Assembly (NCBI RefSeq): GCF_001426745.1
Contig: NZ_LMFI01000010.1
Coordinates: 849,722 to 913,721, forward strand
Reading direction: 5' to 3'
DNA length: 64,000 nucleotides
From: Nocardioides sp. Root140
Lineage (GTDB): Bacteria; Actinomycetota; Actinomycetes; Propionibacteriales; Nocardioidaceae
This document shows, piece after piece, positions 26,564 to 36,460 of the stretch. Positions within the stretch are counted from its first letter, which is position 1, and the number at the start of each line of letters is the position of its first letter. The notes beneath the pieces are model-generated. The model did no database searches and had not been told where the DNA came from. It saw only the letters and a program-made list of their open reading frames with translations. Both the position numbers and the translations under genes were made by a program.

Positions 26564-27637
26564 ATGAGGGTCCTGGTCGACGCGCTGGCCGCCGACTTCG
26601 GTGGCATCCGGACCTACGTCGAGAACCTGCTGGCCAGCTGGGACGAACAGGCCGATGACTTGGGCGACCACCTGCTGGTGATGGTCCGGGAAGGCTCCGA
26701 CCTCGACACCGGTCGGCACAGTCGTCACGAGGTGAGGATCCCGCGGCCCGGTCCGGTGGGCCGCCCGTTCAAGCAGTCCGTGGTCACCAGGAGACTGGTC
26801 ACCGACTTCGGCGCGGACGCCGTCCTGGCGACGATGCCGTCCACCAGCCTCGTGCGCGTCGGCGTGCCCCTCGGCGTGGTCGTCCACGACCTCCGCCACG
26901 AGCTGCGCCCCGAGCAGTTCTCCCGCCCGCGCCGGCTGTTGCGCCGGGTCGCGTACGACCGGGCCTACGACCTGGCCGACGTGATCGTCTCGGTGTCGCA
27001 GCGGAGCCTCGACGACCTGTTCCGTCTGCACCCCGACCTGCGTACGACGACCGCGGCCGTCGTGCACCACGGAGCCGACCACGTGCTGGCGTGGCCCAGG
27101 CCCGAGCAGACGGGCCCCGCAGTCACGTTCGCGCACCACTCCAACAAGAACCCCGGCCTGGTCCTCGACGCCTGGGCCGACGGGCGACGTCGAGGGATGG
27201 CGATGCCGCCGCTGACCGTGCTCGGCACCGGCGGCCAGCGCACCGCCCTGGCCGCCCGGGTCGCCGAGCTGCGCCTGACCGACCTGGTCACCCTCGCGCC
27301 GTACCTGCCCGAGCCCGAGTTCCGCGCCACCATGGCCGGCGCGTCGATGATCGTCTTCCCCTCCGACTTCGAGGGCTTCGGACTACCGGTCGTCGAGGGC
27401 ATGCTGCTCGGCATCCCGGTCGTGATCGGACCCGAGCCGGCCAGCCTCGAGGTCGCCGGCGGTCACGCCTCGGTGATGACGTCGTTCTCCGCACCTGCAC
27501 TGGCCAATGCCGTCGTACGCGCCGCGGGCTTCGACGCCGACCGCCTCGAGGCGGCCCGCGCCCACGCCGCGGAGTTCACCTGGCGCCGCACCGTCCAGCA
27601 GACCCGCGCCGCCCTCCTAGCGTGCGGCGGCAGGTGA
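26564..27637 (+). CDS. Glycosyltransferase family 4 protein
   Basis: A 357-residue GT-B retaining glycosyltransferase. It begins MRVLVDALAADFGGIRTYVE with the acceptor-domain Gly loop. The donor-domain motif FPSDFEGFGLPVVEGM has the E-x7-E pair that binds the nucleotide sugar. AAGGAG precedes the ATG at 26564. Its 3' end overlaps the convergent YidC-type gene by 21 bp. GDP-mannose is a common donor in this branch, fitting the neighbouring Gmd and epimerase. Confidence 0.85.
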   Translation: MRVLVDALAADFGGIRTYVENLLASWDEQADDLGDHLLVMVREGSDLDTGRHSRHEVRIPRPGPVGRPFKQSVVTRRLVTDFGADAVLATMPSTSLVRVGVPLGVVVHDLRHELRPEQFSRPRRLLRRVAYDRAYDLADVIVSVSQRSLDDLFRLHPDLRTTTAAVVHHGADHVLAWPRPEQTGPAVTFAHHSNKNPGLVLDAWADGRRRGMAMPPLTVLGTGGQRTALAARVAELRLTDLVTLAPYLPEPEFRATMAGASMIVFPSDFEGFGLPVVEGMLLGIPVVIGPEPASLEVAGGHASVMTSFSAPALANAVVRAAGFDADRLEAARAHAAEFTWRRTVQQTRAALLACGGR

Positions 27638-28405
27638 CCCGGGCGTCGGGAACCAGCGCCACACCACGGCCGACTGGCCGCAGGTCCACATCGCGTTGAC
27701 CACCCAGTAGACGAGCAGCGCCACCGGCACGACCCCGCCCGCGACGACCATGCCGACCGCGGACAACAGCGGCATCCACTGCTGCGCCTTGAGCATCGCC
27801 TCGGGCGCATCGGTCAGCACCGTGTTGGGCGCGACGAGGAACTTCTGGGTCACGAACGACAGGGCCGCCGCGGTGGCCGCGAGGCCAGCCACGACCAGCA
27901 GGTGCGTCGGCCCGCCACCGAGGTAGCCCCGGTCGGCCAGCGGCACGCCGACCAGCGTGGCCGCGCCCAGCGAGGCGACCAGACCGGAGCTCATCGCACC
28001 GACCGGCACACCGGCCGCGACGTCCGAGACGACCCGGTAGAGCGCGAACCAGATCGGCAGCTGCACCAGCAACGGCAGGCAGCCGAGACGTGAGACGCCG
28101 TGCTCGGCCGAGATCCGGCGCCGCTCGTCCAGGTAGGCCCGCATTCGTTCAGGGTCCTTGAGGTGGTCGCGATGCTGCTTGGCGAGCTCCTGCAGCTGAG
28201 GCCGGGCCCGCGCACCGGCGTGGGCCGTGCGCACGCCGTGCACCACCAGCGGCAGCAGGGCAAGGCGTACGACGACCACGACGGCGGCCAGGCAGACCAG
28301 CCAGGTGAGGCTGGACGTGGGTGCTGCGCCGAGGTGGGTGAGTGTGGTGTGGGCAGCGGCAACCACCGCTGCGAGGGCATGGGTCAACGGGTCGAGAAGA
28401 GACAT
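27617..28405 (-). CDS. YidC/Oxa1-type membrane insertase
   Basis: A 262-residue membrane protein. The YidC core is visible: an Arg in the first core segment (VRLALLPLVVHG), a charged cytoplasmic hairpin (KDPERMRAYLDERRRISAEHG), LPLLVQLPIWFALYRV and the C-terminal PVALLVYWVVNAMW. It is shorter than the housekeeping YidC, which sits next to rnpA/oriC in these bacteria, so this is probably a second, accessory insertase. It is followed upstream by a small two-helix membrane protein gene. Confidence 0.8.
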   Translation of the reverse strand: MSLLDPLTHALAAVVAAAHTTLTHLGAAPTSSLTWLVCLAAVVVVVRLALLPLVVHGVRTAHAGARARPQLQELAKQHRDHLKDPERMRAYLDERRRISAEHGVSRLGCLPLLVQLPIWFALYRVVSDVAAGVPVGAMSSGLVASLGAATLVGVPLADRGYLGGGPTHLLVVAGLAATAAALSFVTQKFLVAPNTVLTDAPEAMLKAQQWMPLLSAVGMVVAGGVVPVALLVYWVVNAMWTCGQSAVVWRWFPTPGSPAAAR

Positions 28406-28461
28406 GGAGTGCTCCAGGAGTTGGGATGGACGGACCTGACGGCTCGCGCGAGTGGCGAGGG

Positions 28462-28782
28462 TCAGGCGAGTCCGGGAGCACGTGGACGGATCGGGTGGTG
28501 GACGGGGTCGGTGACCCGGCCCAACGGCACGGGCGCGGCGTCACGACCGCGCGACGGCGAGGCGGCCAGCGCCCGGGCGGTGTGCCCGGCCATCGAGCTG
28601 CCGACGTGCGCGAGCGCCCCGACTGCGAGGGCGATGATGGCGAGCGCGACCGCCGCCAGGCCACCGTTCGACTCCGGCGTCGGGGCGAGCACGACAGGCG
28701 CCAGCAGGGCCAGGGCGGTGGCGACCAGCGACCCGATCAGCACGGAGGCACGCGCCCTGGCGTCGTCCTCCCGGTGGTTCAT
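28462..28782 (-). CDS. Small two-helix membrane protein of unknown function
   Basis: A 106-residue protein with two predicted membrane helices (LVATALALLAPVVLA and AAVALAIIALAVGALA) and a charged C-terminus. It resembles DUF6412-type proteins that accompany YidC-like genes in actinobacteria; this assignment is tentative. The ATG at 28782 follows TACGCT by 7 nt, so it looks leaderless. It and the yidC-like gene downstream (56-nt gap) probably share a transcript. Confidence 0.6.
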   Translation of the reverse strand: MNHREDDARARASVLIGSLVATALALLAPVVLAPTPESNGGLAAVALAIIALAVGALAHVGSSMAGHTARALAASPSRGRDAAPVPLGRVTDPVHHPIRPRAPGLA

Positions 28783-28808
28783 GCCGTCGAGCGTACGCCG
28801 GGGCGCAA

Positions 28809-30017
28809 TCAGCCCCAGATGCCCGACTTGCCGACCAGCTTGCCCTTCATCGAGCTGGCCAGCTTCGGGAAGCGGCTGCGCAGCCGGCCGTACTCCTCCG
28901 GCAGGGCCAGCCGGGCACTCTTTGCCGCATCGCCCAGGAGCTCGCGGCTCTTCTTCTTCCACGACCTCCGTCGCCAGGCCGCAAAGGCCTCCGCGTCCGA
29001 CGCGGCGAAGGCCGACGGCAGCGCCGAATCCTCGAGGCCCGCACTCGAGAGCCGGTAGGCCCGACGCAGCTGGCGAGAGATGCGCCTGCCCGACGAGTCG
29101 GTCCAGTAGGGGTACGCCGGCGCACCGCCGAGCGCCGAACGGTGCCGCAGCACCCGGTCGGCGTACTCACGGCACAGTGCGTCGACGGCCTCGCTCGAGC
29201 TGCGCAGCTCCGAGGTCGACCCGGTCTGGCGGGTCGACAGCTCGGTCGGGTTGTCAGGGTCGAACGCGTGGAAGTGGAAGAGCCGCAGCGGCTCGCCCGT
29301 GGTCAGCATGACGAGGCCGGACGAGTCGGCGCCGATCGGACGCTCGTGGAGGTTCACCACCGACACGTTGTAGCCGTAGTGGCGCAGGCTGCGGGCCTGG
29401 TAGAGCACGCTGCCGATGTCCATCCACTTCTGGTCGACGAACAGTCCCGAGAGGTAGTCGAAGAGGCACTCCTCCTTGAGGCGAGCCCACCACCAGTCGA
29501 GGAACTCCAGGGCCCGCCGGTCCCATGCGCCGAAGCCGAGGTTGTAGACGCCGACGGTGAGCAGGTGGCCCTGTGCGACCGGTCCCCCCTCGGGCAGCGG
29601 CTCGAGGAAGTGCGGGGTGAGCAGGATACCGCCGTCGCTGGCGTCGAGCTCCTTCGAGAGCTCCTCCATCGGCGCGGTGACGTAGGTGTCGGGATCGAGG
29701 TAGGCGACCTGCTCGGCCGTCTCGAGCACCCGCTTGAAGGCCAGCGGCTTGATCGCGGTGGCGAACTCGACGAGGTCGTAGATCATCGCCAGGTGGTCGA
29801 CCTGCGCCTGGGGAAGGCCCAGGAACGCCGTGGAGACGAGGCGTACGCCGGGCAGGTCGGCGTGACTGATGTCGGGGAGCTCGGAGTCGTTCGCGCAGTC
29901 GATCAGCAGCACGACGAGCTCGGCGTCCGGGTGATGCTCGGCAAGGCTCTCGGCCAGCGACAACGCCTTCGGAAGGTAGTTGGTGGCGAGGATCGTGCAG
30001 TAGGTCAGGTCCGACAT
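28809..30017 (-). CDS. Glycosyltransferase-like protein (GT-A fold)
   Basis: A 402-residue protein starting MSDLTYCTILATNYLPKALS, with the strand order of a GT-A glycosyltransferase and a DxD-type motif in YLDPDTYV. It resembles GT8/GT-like enzymes of cell-surface clusters. FVDQKWMDI and RLFHFHAFDPDNP are further conserved-looking blocks. The longer frame from 30149 is disfavoured because it crosses the divergent promoter. The C-terminal 100 residues are basic and may contact membrane or acceptor. Confidence 0.72.
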   Translation of the reverse strand: MSDLTYCTILATNYLPKALSLAESLAEHHPDAELVVLLIDCANDSELPDISHADLPGVRLVSTAFLGLPQAQVDHLAMIYDLVEFATAIKPLAFKRVLETAEQVAYLDPDTYVTAPMEELSKELDASDGGILLTPHFLEPLPEGGPVAQGHLLTVGVYNLGFGAWDRRALEFLDWWWARLKEECLFDYLSGLFVDQKWMDIGSVLYQARSLRHYGYNVSVVNLHERPIGADSSGLVMLTTGEPLRLFHFHAFDPDNPTELSTRQTGSTSELRSSSEAVDALCREYADRVLRHRSALGGAPAYPYWTDSSGRRISRQLRRAYRLSSAGLEDSALPSAFAASDAEAFAAWRRRSWKKKSRELLGDAAKSARLALPEEYGRLRSRFPKLASSMKGKLVGKSGIWG

Positions 30018-30141
30018 CGTGGCCTTCGCAGAAGAGTGGCGGTCGGCAGGTTCAACGACTGAGTCGAGGCCGGGATACGGGCATTTCGTGCGGCGTTCAA
30101 CACGGTGATCCGGGCCACGTATGGGTGTTATGTTCCTGCGC

Positions 30142-31029
30142 GTGTCCACATCTGATGCAGTCCTCCGCGATCTCTACCTCGACCTCGTCAAGCGCAGCCT
30201 GACCGGCGCCCTGGCCGAGGACAACGACACGATTCTCGGTGGCGCACGCAGCGTCGGCACCGGCACTCTCGGTGAGCCGGGCCTCAACCGGGCAACCGCC
30301 ACGCAGGTGCTCAAGCGTGGCGCGCACGCGGCCGGAAGGCTCGCGAACAGGTTCAACCTGGAAATCGCCTACAAGCGCCCGTACTCCCCCGAGCTGCGCG
30401 AGGTGGGGCAGGACTGGCCCTCGCGCTCGGAGTCGATGATCGGCCTGAAGCGGATGGACAACATCCAGGAGGCGATCGCCACGATCGAGGCCGAGGGTGT
30501 CCCCGGCGACCTGATCGAGACCGGCGTGTGGCGGGGCGGCGCGACGATCTTCATGCGCGCCAACCTCAAGGCGTGGGGCGACACCGCGCGCAAGGTGTGG
30601 GTGGCCGACTCGTTCCAGGGACTGCCCGAGCCGGATGCCGACCGGTATGCCGCGGACGCGGGCGACACCCACTACAAGTGGAGTGGTCTCGCGGTCGGCA
30701 CCAAGATCGTCGAGCACAACTTCCGCAGGTACGACCTGCTCGACGACCAGGTCGAGTTCCTCGTCGGCTGGTTCAAGGACACCCTGCCGACCGCCCCGAT
30801 CGACCAGCTCTCGCTCATGCGCCTCGACGGCGACATGTACGAGTCGACGATCCAGGCACTCGAGCCGCTCTACCCCAAGCTCGCCCCCGGCGGCTTCTGC
30901 ATCATCGACGACTTCGGCAGCCACGCCTCCCAGGCCGGCCAGGCGGTGCTCGACTACCGCGCCCAGCACGGCATCACCGACGAGATCATCCAGATCGACG
31001 ACTTCGGGGCCTACTGGCGCAAGAGCTGA
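30142..31029 (+). CDS. TylF/MycF-family sugar O-methyltransferase
   Basis: A 295-residue methyltransferase of the TylF/MycF family: LYLDLVKRSLTG, SMIGLKRMDNIQ, GDLIETGVWRGGATIFMRA (SAM loop), VWVADSFQGLP, and the metal-binding RLDGDMYEST and IIDDFGSH. These enzymes need Mg2+ and methylate deoxysugar hydroxyls. The GTG at 30142 is chosen because TATGTT ends 7 nt upstream, a leaderless arrangement; an ATG at 30121 would lie above that box. It is convergent with the acetyltransferase gene downstream. Confidence 0.88.
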   Translation: MSTSDAVLRDLYLDLVKRSLTGALAEDNDTILGGARSVGTGTLGEPGLNRATATQVLKRGAHAAGRLANRFNLEIAYKRPYSPELREVGQDWPSRSESMIGLKRMDNIQEAIATIEAEGVPGDLIETGVWRGGATIFMRANLKAWGDTARKVWVADSFQGLPEPDADRYAADAGDTHYKWSGLAVGTKIVEHNFRRYDLLDDQVEFLVGWFKDTLPTAPIDQLSLMRLDGDMYESTIQALEPLYPKLAPGGFCIIDDFGSHASQAGQAVLDYRAQHGITDEIIQIDDFGAYWRKS

Positions 31030-31035
31030 CTCCGG

Positions 31036-31680
31036 TCAGCCGCGACCGAGCCGCCGGTCGCGCTCTGCGGCGTGGGCGATGAACGCGTCGACGTCCTTGC
31101 CGGCGATCAGCGGGACGGCCTCGCGGACGTCCTCGTCGGGCCAGTCCCACCAGGCGATGTCGAGGAGCGCCTTGCGCTGCTCCTCGGGGAACCGGTAGGA
31201 GATCACCTTCGCCGGGTTGCCCCCGACGATCGCGTAGTCGGGCACGTCCTTGGTCACTACGGCGCCCGCGCCGATGATCGCGCCGTGGCCGATGCGGATG
31301 CCGGTGAGCACGATGGCGTTGTCGCACAGCCACACGTCCGAGCCGATCGACGAGTCCTCCGAAGGCATCGGGAAACCGTCCTTGCCGGCCCCCTCCATCT
31401 TCCAGAGGATGCGGTGCGGGTAGGTCGTCAACGCGTCCGTGGCGTGCCGTCCACCGAGCAGGATCAGCGCGTCACCGGAGATCGAGCAGTACTTCCCGAT
31501 CGTCAGCTTCGTGTTGTCGTGGTCGAAGACCTTGATCATCGGCGGGCCGCCGTACGTGTGCTCCCCGACGGTCACCCGGCCGGCCTTGACCAGGCGGTTC
31601 AGGTTGGCGATGTTCTTGCCGATCACGGCGTCGCGGCCACGCAGCAGGGCGTATTTCACGAAGCGGAGGAAGTTCAGCAC
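31036..31680 (-). CDS. CatB-related hexapeptide O-acetyltransferase
   Basis: A 214-residue LbH acetyltransferase of the xenobiotic (CatB) type. Hexapeptide turns include [37 protein letters not shown] and [17 protein letters not shown], then the typical tail [11 protein letters not shown]. The His in LGGRHATD is probably catalytic. The GTG at 31680 is preceded by GAAGGGG. It lies 13 nt after the flippase stop and is probably coexpressed with it, adding acetyl groups to the glycan. Confidence 0.85.
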   Translation of the reverse strand: MLNFLRFVKYALLRGRDAVIGKNIANLNRLVKAGRVTVGEHTYGGPPMIKVFDHDNTKLTIGKYCSISGDALILLGGRHATDALTTYPHRILWKMEGAGKDGFPMPSEDSSIGSDVWLCDNAIVLTGIRIGHGAIIGAGAVVTKDVPDYAIVGGNPAKVISYRFPEEQRKALLDIAWWDWPDEDVREAVPLIAGKDVDAFIAHAAERDRRLGRG

Positions 31681-31693
31681 AGGTGGGGCCCCT

Positions 31694-32995
31694 TCACAGG
31701 TCGGTGTCTGTCTGGCCAACGAAGGCGGCCGGGGTGAGGTCACGCGTGCGTCGGGCGTGCCGCCCGCCCCGGGCACGACCCGTGTGGCCCCAGAAGACGG
31801 ACCACCAGATTGCGGCGATCACGCCCTGACCGATCGCGCAGCCCCAGAACGCACCGACTGCCCCGTCGACCGCGGCGCCGGCCACCGTCAGCACCAGCAG
31901 GATCACTGTGCTGGCCACGTCGATCACCACGGTCTTCTGGATCGCGCGTACGCCGAGCAACCCGGAGCGCGGACCGGTGACCAGCGCCAGGAACACGATC
32001 TGCAGACCGGCCGGCAGCATCAACGGCTCGGTCACCTCCCAGGTCTCGCCGAGCACCGCACGACCCAGCCAGGTCGGCAGGAACAGCAGCACGAGCAGGT
32101 TCAGCACCGCCACCAGCACGGTGAGCACCGTCGTACGACGGGCATGGCGACGCAGCACGGCCCGACCGGCGTCGAGGTGCGCGATCTCGGCGATGCCGGC
32201 GGCCACCGACGCGGTCTGGAAGGTCATGAACGGCCGCACCAGCAGCAACGCGCCTCGCACGCCACCCAAGGCACGCGCTCCGGCGACGGCGGCGATCGCG
32301 ACGGTCGTGGCCAGCGAGGCGCCGTACGTCGCGACGAACGAGAGCATGTAGCGCCAGGAGAAGCTCCACTTCGACCGGAGCCACGACAGGTTCGGGGTGA
32401 TCCGGTGGTGGCGGTACTGCCAGAGGACCAGGAGCGCCGCGACGGCTCCGGTGCCGGCCCACGCCACCATGAACCAGGTGAGCGTCTGCCGGTCGAGCGC
32501 GAAGAGGGCCACGATCGCGGCGACGAGCAGGACCAGCCAGACCAGGTCGAGGGCCAGCGAGCGGGTCGGTCGGTGGGTCGCGAAGCCGAGATAGCGGCCG
32601 AGGTCGTGCAGCACGAGGAACGGCAGGCTCACCGCCAGGACCAGCAGGCCGTTGCGCAGGTCGGCGTCGAAGAAGTGCGCCACGAGGCCGCTGGCCAGCA
32701 CCACCAGCGCGATCAAAGATCCGACCACGCTGGCCGACCCGATCACCGCTCCCGGACGCTCCACGGCCTCCTCGGGGTGCACCAGGACGGGCTCGCAGAC
32801 CATCGCCCGGGCCAGCCCCTGGGCGGTCACGTAGACCATGAAGATGATGCCGAAGAGCCCGAAGGACGCGACGCCGAGGAAGCGTGCAGCCAGCACGGCG
32901 ATCAGCAGGTTCGAGGCGCCCGAGACGACCTGGTCGATCGTGATCACGCTCAGTCGACGGCCCGCCGACCCCACCGACTGCTTGCTCTGACTCAA
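31694..32995 (-). CDS. Wzx-like polysaccharide flippase / polytopic membrane protein
   Basis: A protein of about 433 residues with 12-14 hydrophobic segments, matching the MATE/Wzx family that flips lipid-linked oligosaccharides. The N-terminal [20 protein letters not shown] and [14 protein letters not shown] are typical of the first two helices. The TTG at 32995 is preferred because GAGGGATGGC lies just upstream; a GTG at 33070 would precede the likely -10 box. It probably exports the repeat unit made by this island. Confidence 0.75.
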   Translation of the reverse strand: MSQSKQSVGSAGRRLSVITIDQVVSGASNLLIAVLAARFLGVASFGLFGIIFMVYVTAQGLARAMVCEPVLVHPEEAVERPGAVIGSASVVGSLIALVVLASGLVAHFFDADLRNGLLVLAVSLPFLVLHDLGRYLGFATHRPTRSLALDLVWLVLLVAAIVALFALDRQTLTWFMVAWAGTGAVAALLVLWQYRHHRITPNLSWLRSKWSFSWRYMLSFVATYGASLATTVAIAAVAGARALGGVRGALLLVRPFMTFQTASVAAGIAEIAHLDAGRAVLRRHARRTTVLTVLVAVLNLLVLLFLPTWLGRAVLGETWEVTEPLMLPAGLQIVFLALVTGPRSGLLGVRAIQKTVVIDVASTVILLVLTVAGAAVDGAVGAFWGCAIGQGVIAAIWWSVFWGHTGRARGGRHARRTRDLTPAAFVGQTDTDL

Positions 32996-33155
32996 GCCAT
33001 CCCTCGTTGTCCTCGGCCCCTGGCTGCGATCCTCCGGCAACGGACGGCCGCGGGTAGCGTAACCGAACACGTCTCCCGGACGTTTCCCTTACAACGCGCC
33101 TGATGCGGCGCGGCTACGCCCTTCACCATCGAGCACTGCCACCCGGAGGTTTCGC

Positions 33156-34037
33156 TTGTCGCCGTCAACACCCGAGGCGCGTGCCCACGACGGCGCAGTC
33201 CGCGAGTGGGCCACCCGGGCCGTCCAGTGGGATCCCGCCCGCAACACCATCAAGCGCGGCGTGCACCTTGCCGCCCGGGCGCGCGGCGTACGTCTGGAGC
33301 GCTCCGGCCGGGTGCCGGCGATCGCGAACCTCTACGCCGCCGGGTCGCCCAAGGCCGGCAGCCAGTGGATGAAGGCGCTCCTCGACCACCCCGTCGTACG
33401 CCGCCACACGGGGCTGTTCACGTTGCCCCAGCTCGACTACCAGCTGAAGCCCTCCAAGCCGTTCCCGGCGGGGACGTTCGTCCCGGGCCTCTACTTCAGC
33501 CACGACGAGTACCTCGCGATGACGCACCGCCACCCCTACCGCCTGATCTACATGTTCCGCGACCCGCGCGACCTCTTCGTCTCCGGCTACTTCTCCGCGA
33601 TCGGCACGCATCGGCCGGTCGCCGGCTACGAGGACTTCCGTGAGGACCTGCGGTCGAAGCCGATCGAGGAGGGGCTGCTCGAGGTGATCCGCCTCGGCGG
33701 CTCGCGACTGCTCGAGATGGCCACCTGGCTCGATGTCGACGACCCGAATGTCGCGACGTTCAAGCTCGAGGAGGTCTCGGCCGATGCCCGCACCAACCTG
33801 TCCGCGATCTTCAAGCACTGCGAGATCGACCTCACGCCCGACGAGTTCGAGACCGTGCTGTCCGACGTCTCCCGCGAGGCGTTGCAGGTCAAGGACCTGG
33901 CCCAGCGCGACGCCGGGTCCGAGTCGCACTACCGCCTCGACCGCAAGACCTTCCGCGACCTGTTCAACGAGGAGCACTACGCGGCCGTCGAGGCCCTCTC
34001 GCCGGGCCTCGCCGAGCGACTGGGGTATCCCGCATGA
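33156..34037 (+). CDS. Sulfotransferase
   Basis: A 293-residue PAPS-dependent sulfotransferase. The 5'-phosphosulfate loop is AGSPKAGSQWMK (residues 62-73) and the 3'-phosphate motif is FRDPRDLFVSGYFS. It would sulfate a sugar hydroxyl, giving a sulfated surface glycan. The start is a TTG at 33156, supported by GGAGG 7 nt upstream. The stop overlaps the next methyltransferase gene by 4 nt. Confidence 0.85.
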   Translation: MSPSTPEARAHDGAVREWATRAVQWDPARNTIKRGVHLAARARGVRLERSGRVPAIANLYAAGSPKAGSQWMKALLDHPVVRRHTGLFTLPQLDYQLKPSKPFPAGTFVPGLYFSHDEYLAMTHRHPYRLIYMFRDPRDLFVSGYFSAIGTHRPVAGYEDFREDLRSKPIEEGLLEVIRLGGSRLLEMATWLDVDDPNVATFKLEEVSADARTNLSAIFKHCEIDLTPDEFETVLSDVSREALQVKDLAQRDAGSESHYRLDRKTFRDLFNEEHYAAVEALSPGLAERLGYPA

Positions 34038-34849
34038 ACGGCCCCGGCATGACGACGTCCGAGCCCGCGGCGCCGCCCACGGCCGCGACCGGTGACGACC
34101 ACTTCCAGCCCGGTGAGACGCTGGCCCGCCTCTATCCCGAGGCTGCGGTCGGCGGCTTCACCCGGCACGACGGCTTCGTCGACTTCTACACGCGGGTCAA
34201 CGCCCTGCTGACGCCCGAGTCGGAGGTGCTCGACTTCGGCGCCGGCCGTGGCCAGTGGGCCCACGACCCGATGCCGGCCACCCATCTGGCGCTGCGGTCC
34301 TTCCACGAGCGGGTGCGCCGAGTGGTCGGCATCGACGTCGACACCGCCGTCATCTCCAACCCCACGCTCGAGGACGCCCTGGTCGTGCCCCCGGGCTCAC
34401 CGATTCCGTACCCCGACCAGAGCTTCGACCTGGTGCTGGCCGACTACGTGCTCGAGCACGTCACCGAGGCCGACGCACCCGGTGTCGCCGCCGAGGTGCT
34501 GCGCGTGCTGAGGCCCGGCGGCTGGTTCGCCGCGCGTACGCCGAACAAGTGGGGACTGATCGGACTCGGCGCCCGGTCCGTGCCGAACCACCTGCACACC
34601 CGGGTGCTCTCCAGGCTCCAGCCCGGCCGCAAGGCGGAGGACGTGTTCCCGGTGGAGTACCACATGAACACCCGACGACACCTCGCACGGCTCTTCCCCG
34701 AGCCGAACCGGCTGGTCGTCTACGGCCACAGCTCCGAGCCGACCTACATGGGCAACTCCGTGCCGGCCTGGCGGGCCGCGCAGTTCCTCGACCGGCTCAC
34801 CCCGCCCCGTCTGGCCTCCACCCTGATGGTGTTCGTCCAGAAGGCCTGA
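34034..34849 (+). CDS. SAM-dependent methyltransferase
   Basis: A 271-residue class I methyltransferase: SEVLDFGAGRGQWAHDP as SAM motif I, VGIDVDTAV as the acidic post-motif, SFDLVLADYVLEHV and VLRPGGWFAARTPN. Its type is common in glycan clusters. It is translationally coupled to the sulfotransferase gene (ATGA overlap), so both probably decorate the same sugar. A second ATG lies 5 codons downstream. Confidence 0.8.
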   Translation: MNGPGMTTSEPAAPPTAATGDDHFQPGETLARLYPEAAVGGFTRHDGFVDFYTRVNALLTPESEVLDFGAGRGQWAHDPMPATHLALRSFHERVRRVVGIDVDTAVISNPTLEDALVVPPGSPIPYPDQSFDLVLADYVLEHVTEADAPGVAAEVLRVLRPGGWFAARTPNKWGLIGLGARSVPNHLHTRVLSRLQPGRKAEDVFPVEYHMNTRRHLARLFPEPNRLVVYGHSSEPTYMGNSVPAWRAAQFLDRLTPPRLASTLMVFVQKA

Positions 34850-34868
34850 CGCCGACAGGAGCGTGCTC

Positions 34869-35312
34869 CTAGAGCCGGGCCAGCGCCGCCAGCACCTGTT
34901 CCTTGCGCGGCGCCCCGGTCGCCCGGGTGACCTCCCGGCCGTGCGGGTCGAGGACCAGCGTGGTCGGCGTACGCAGGATGCCCACGCGGCGGACCAGCTC
35001 GAGGTGGTGCTCGGCGTCGACCTCGATGTGCTCCACCCCGGGGACGATACCGGCGATGTCGGACAGCACCCGCCGGGTGGCGCGGCACGGGGCGCAGAAC
35101 GCGCTGGAGAACTGCAGGAGCGTGGCCTTCTCCCCCAGCGTGTGCTCGATGTCGGTGGCGTCGAGGATGCTCTCGACCCGCTCCTCCTCGACCTCGGGCG
35201 CGCCGTGCACCTTGTGCGTGCCGCGGAACCGGCCGTCGGCGTACGCCCGCCACACCCCGAACGCCAGGGCGAGGGGTACGACGACGAGCAGGACGATCTG
35301 GCCGGTGGTCAC
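34869..35312 (-). CDS. Membrane-anchored thioredoxin-family protein
   Basis: A 147-residue protein with one N-terminal membrane helix (IVLLVVVPLALAFGVW) and a thioredoxin domain with CAPC (residues about 73-76) and the cis-Pro loop RTPTTLVLD. It probably acts as a thiol-disulfide oxidoreductase at the membrane; orientation is unknown. It is followed upstream, in the same direction, by a ThiS/MoaD-like gene after a 39-nt gap. Confidence 0.82.
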   Translation of the reverse strand: MTTGQIVLLVVVPLALAFGVWRAYADGRFRGTHKVHGAPEVEEERVESILDATDIEHTLGEKATLLQFSSAFCAPCRATRRVLSDIAGIVPGVEHIEVDAEHHLELVRRVGILRTPTTLVLDPHGREVTRATGAPRKEQVLAALARL

Positions 35313-35351
35313 GTGAGCCTCAACCGACGTGCGCCGCCGGGTGTTCCCGGC

Positions 35352-35654
35352 TCAGCCACCGGCGAACGGCGGTAGGAACTCCACCGACTGGCCGGGTCGC
35401 ACCCGCACGGTGTCCGGATCCTGCCTCCCCGCGGGCTCGTCGTCGACCAGCACCGAGCACACCCCGATGACCCGCTCGAGGGTGTCGGAATCGGGGTGCA
35501 GGGCCAGCGCGCGGGCCCGGACCTCGGTCAGCGTGAGCGGCCCTTCGACCGCGAGCACGTCCTCGTTCACGCCCGACGCAGCCCGCGCGGAGGCCCAGTA
35601 GCGCACGATGATCTGCGTCTCTCTCTGCGGCGACGCAGCGGAATCAGGGGTCAT
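35352..35654 (-). CDS. MoaD/ThiS-family sulfur carrier protein
   Basis: A 100-residue ubiquitin-fold sulfur carrier ending in the required GG (PPFAGG). It begins with ordinary MoaD-like strands, [14 protein letters not shown], and has [10 protein letters not shown] at the C-terminus, where thiocarboxylation would take place. No molybdopterin or thiamine gene is adjacent. Its position beside a thioredoxin and glnR is a common actinobacterial arrangement. Confidence 0.85.
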   Translation of the reverse strand: MTPDSAASPQRETQIIVRYWASARAASGVNEDVLAVEGPLTLTEVRARALALHPDSDTLERVIGVCSVLVDDEPAGRQDPDTVRVRPGQSVEFLPPFAGG

Positions 35655-35708
35655 GACCGATATCCTTCCTTATCTGCGTCTGCGGATCACCACGTGGAAG
35701 GAGCGCCC

Positions 35709-36437
35709 GTGAGCACACTTCTCCTACTGACCAGCGCCCTCCAACCGTCAGCCGACGTGCTTCCGGGGTTGGCCCTGCTCAACCACCAGGTCCGCATCCT
35801 CCCCTCCGAGGGCAGCGCCCTGCTCGAGGCGCCCGACGCCGACCTGCTCCTGGTCGACGGGCGCCAGGAGCTGGCCCACGCGCGTGACCTCTGTCGCCTG
35901 ATCCGCACGACCGGCTCCGACGCCCCTGTCCTGCTGATCACCACCGAGGGTGGCCTCGCGGTGGTCGCAGCCGACTGGGGCATGGACGACGTCGTGCTGC
36001 ACACCTGCGGACCGGCCGAGCTCGAGGCCCGGATCAAGCTCGCCATCGGCAGGCTGGCCCAGCAGCGCGAGGCCGACGATCCCGACGCCCACGTGATCCG
36101 CAGCGGCGAGGTGGTCGTCGACGACGCGACGTACACCGCCAAGCTCGGCGGCCGCACGCTCGACCTGACGTTCAAGGAGTTCGAGCTGCTGAAGTTCCTG
36201 GCCCAGCACCCGGGTCGGGTCTTCTCGCGCCAGCAGCTGCTCCAGGAGGTCTGGGGCTACGACTACTTCGGCGGTACCCGCACCGTCGACGTGCACGTAC
36301 GCCGCCTCCGCGCCAAGCTCGGACCGGAGCACGAGACGCTGATCGGCACCGTCCGCAACGTCGGCTACCGCTTCATGGTGCCGACCAAGGAGAAGGAAGA
36401 CGCCGCACAATCGGCCCAGGAGTCCGCCGACTCCTGA
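35709..36437 (+). CDS. glnR: GlnR-type OmpR-family response regulator
   Basis: A 242-residue orphan response regulator: receiver domain with the acceptor-position Asp50 (LLLVD) but an atypical acidic pocket, and a winged helix with [20 protein letters not shown] and [20 protein letters not shown]. Those segments match actinobacterial GlnR, which controls nitrogen assimilation (glnA, amtB). No partner kinase is present, as expected. The GTG at 35709 follows GAAGGAG. It is 23 nt upstream of mshD. Confidence 0.88.
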   Translation: MSTLLLLTSALQPSADVLPGLALLNHQVRILPSEGSALLEAPDADLLLVDGRQELAHARDLCRLIRTTGSDAPVLLITTEGGLAVVAADWGMDDVVLHTCGPAELEARIKLAIGRLAQQREADDPDAHVIRSGEVVVDDATYTAKLGGRTLDLTFKEFELLKFLAQHPGRVFSRQQLLQEVWGYDYFGGTRTVDVHVRRLRAKLGPEHETLIGTVRNVGYRFMVPTKEKEDAAQSAQESADS

Positions 36438-36460
36438 CCCGGGGTGGCTAGGGTCGCCCC

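Noticed and set aside
31439-33103. 554-codon open frame antisense to the flippase
   Set aside because: His/Gln/Arg-rich low-complexity translation typical of antisense frames; the minus-strand flippase is clear.
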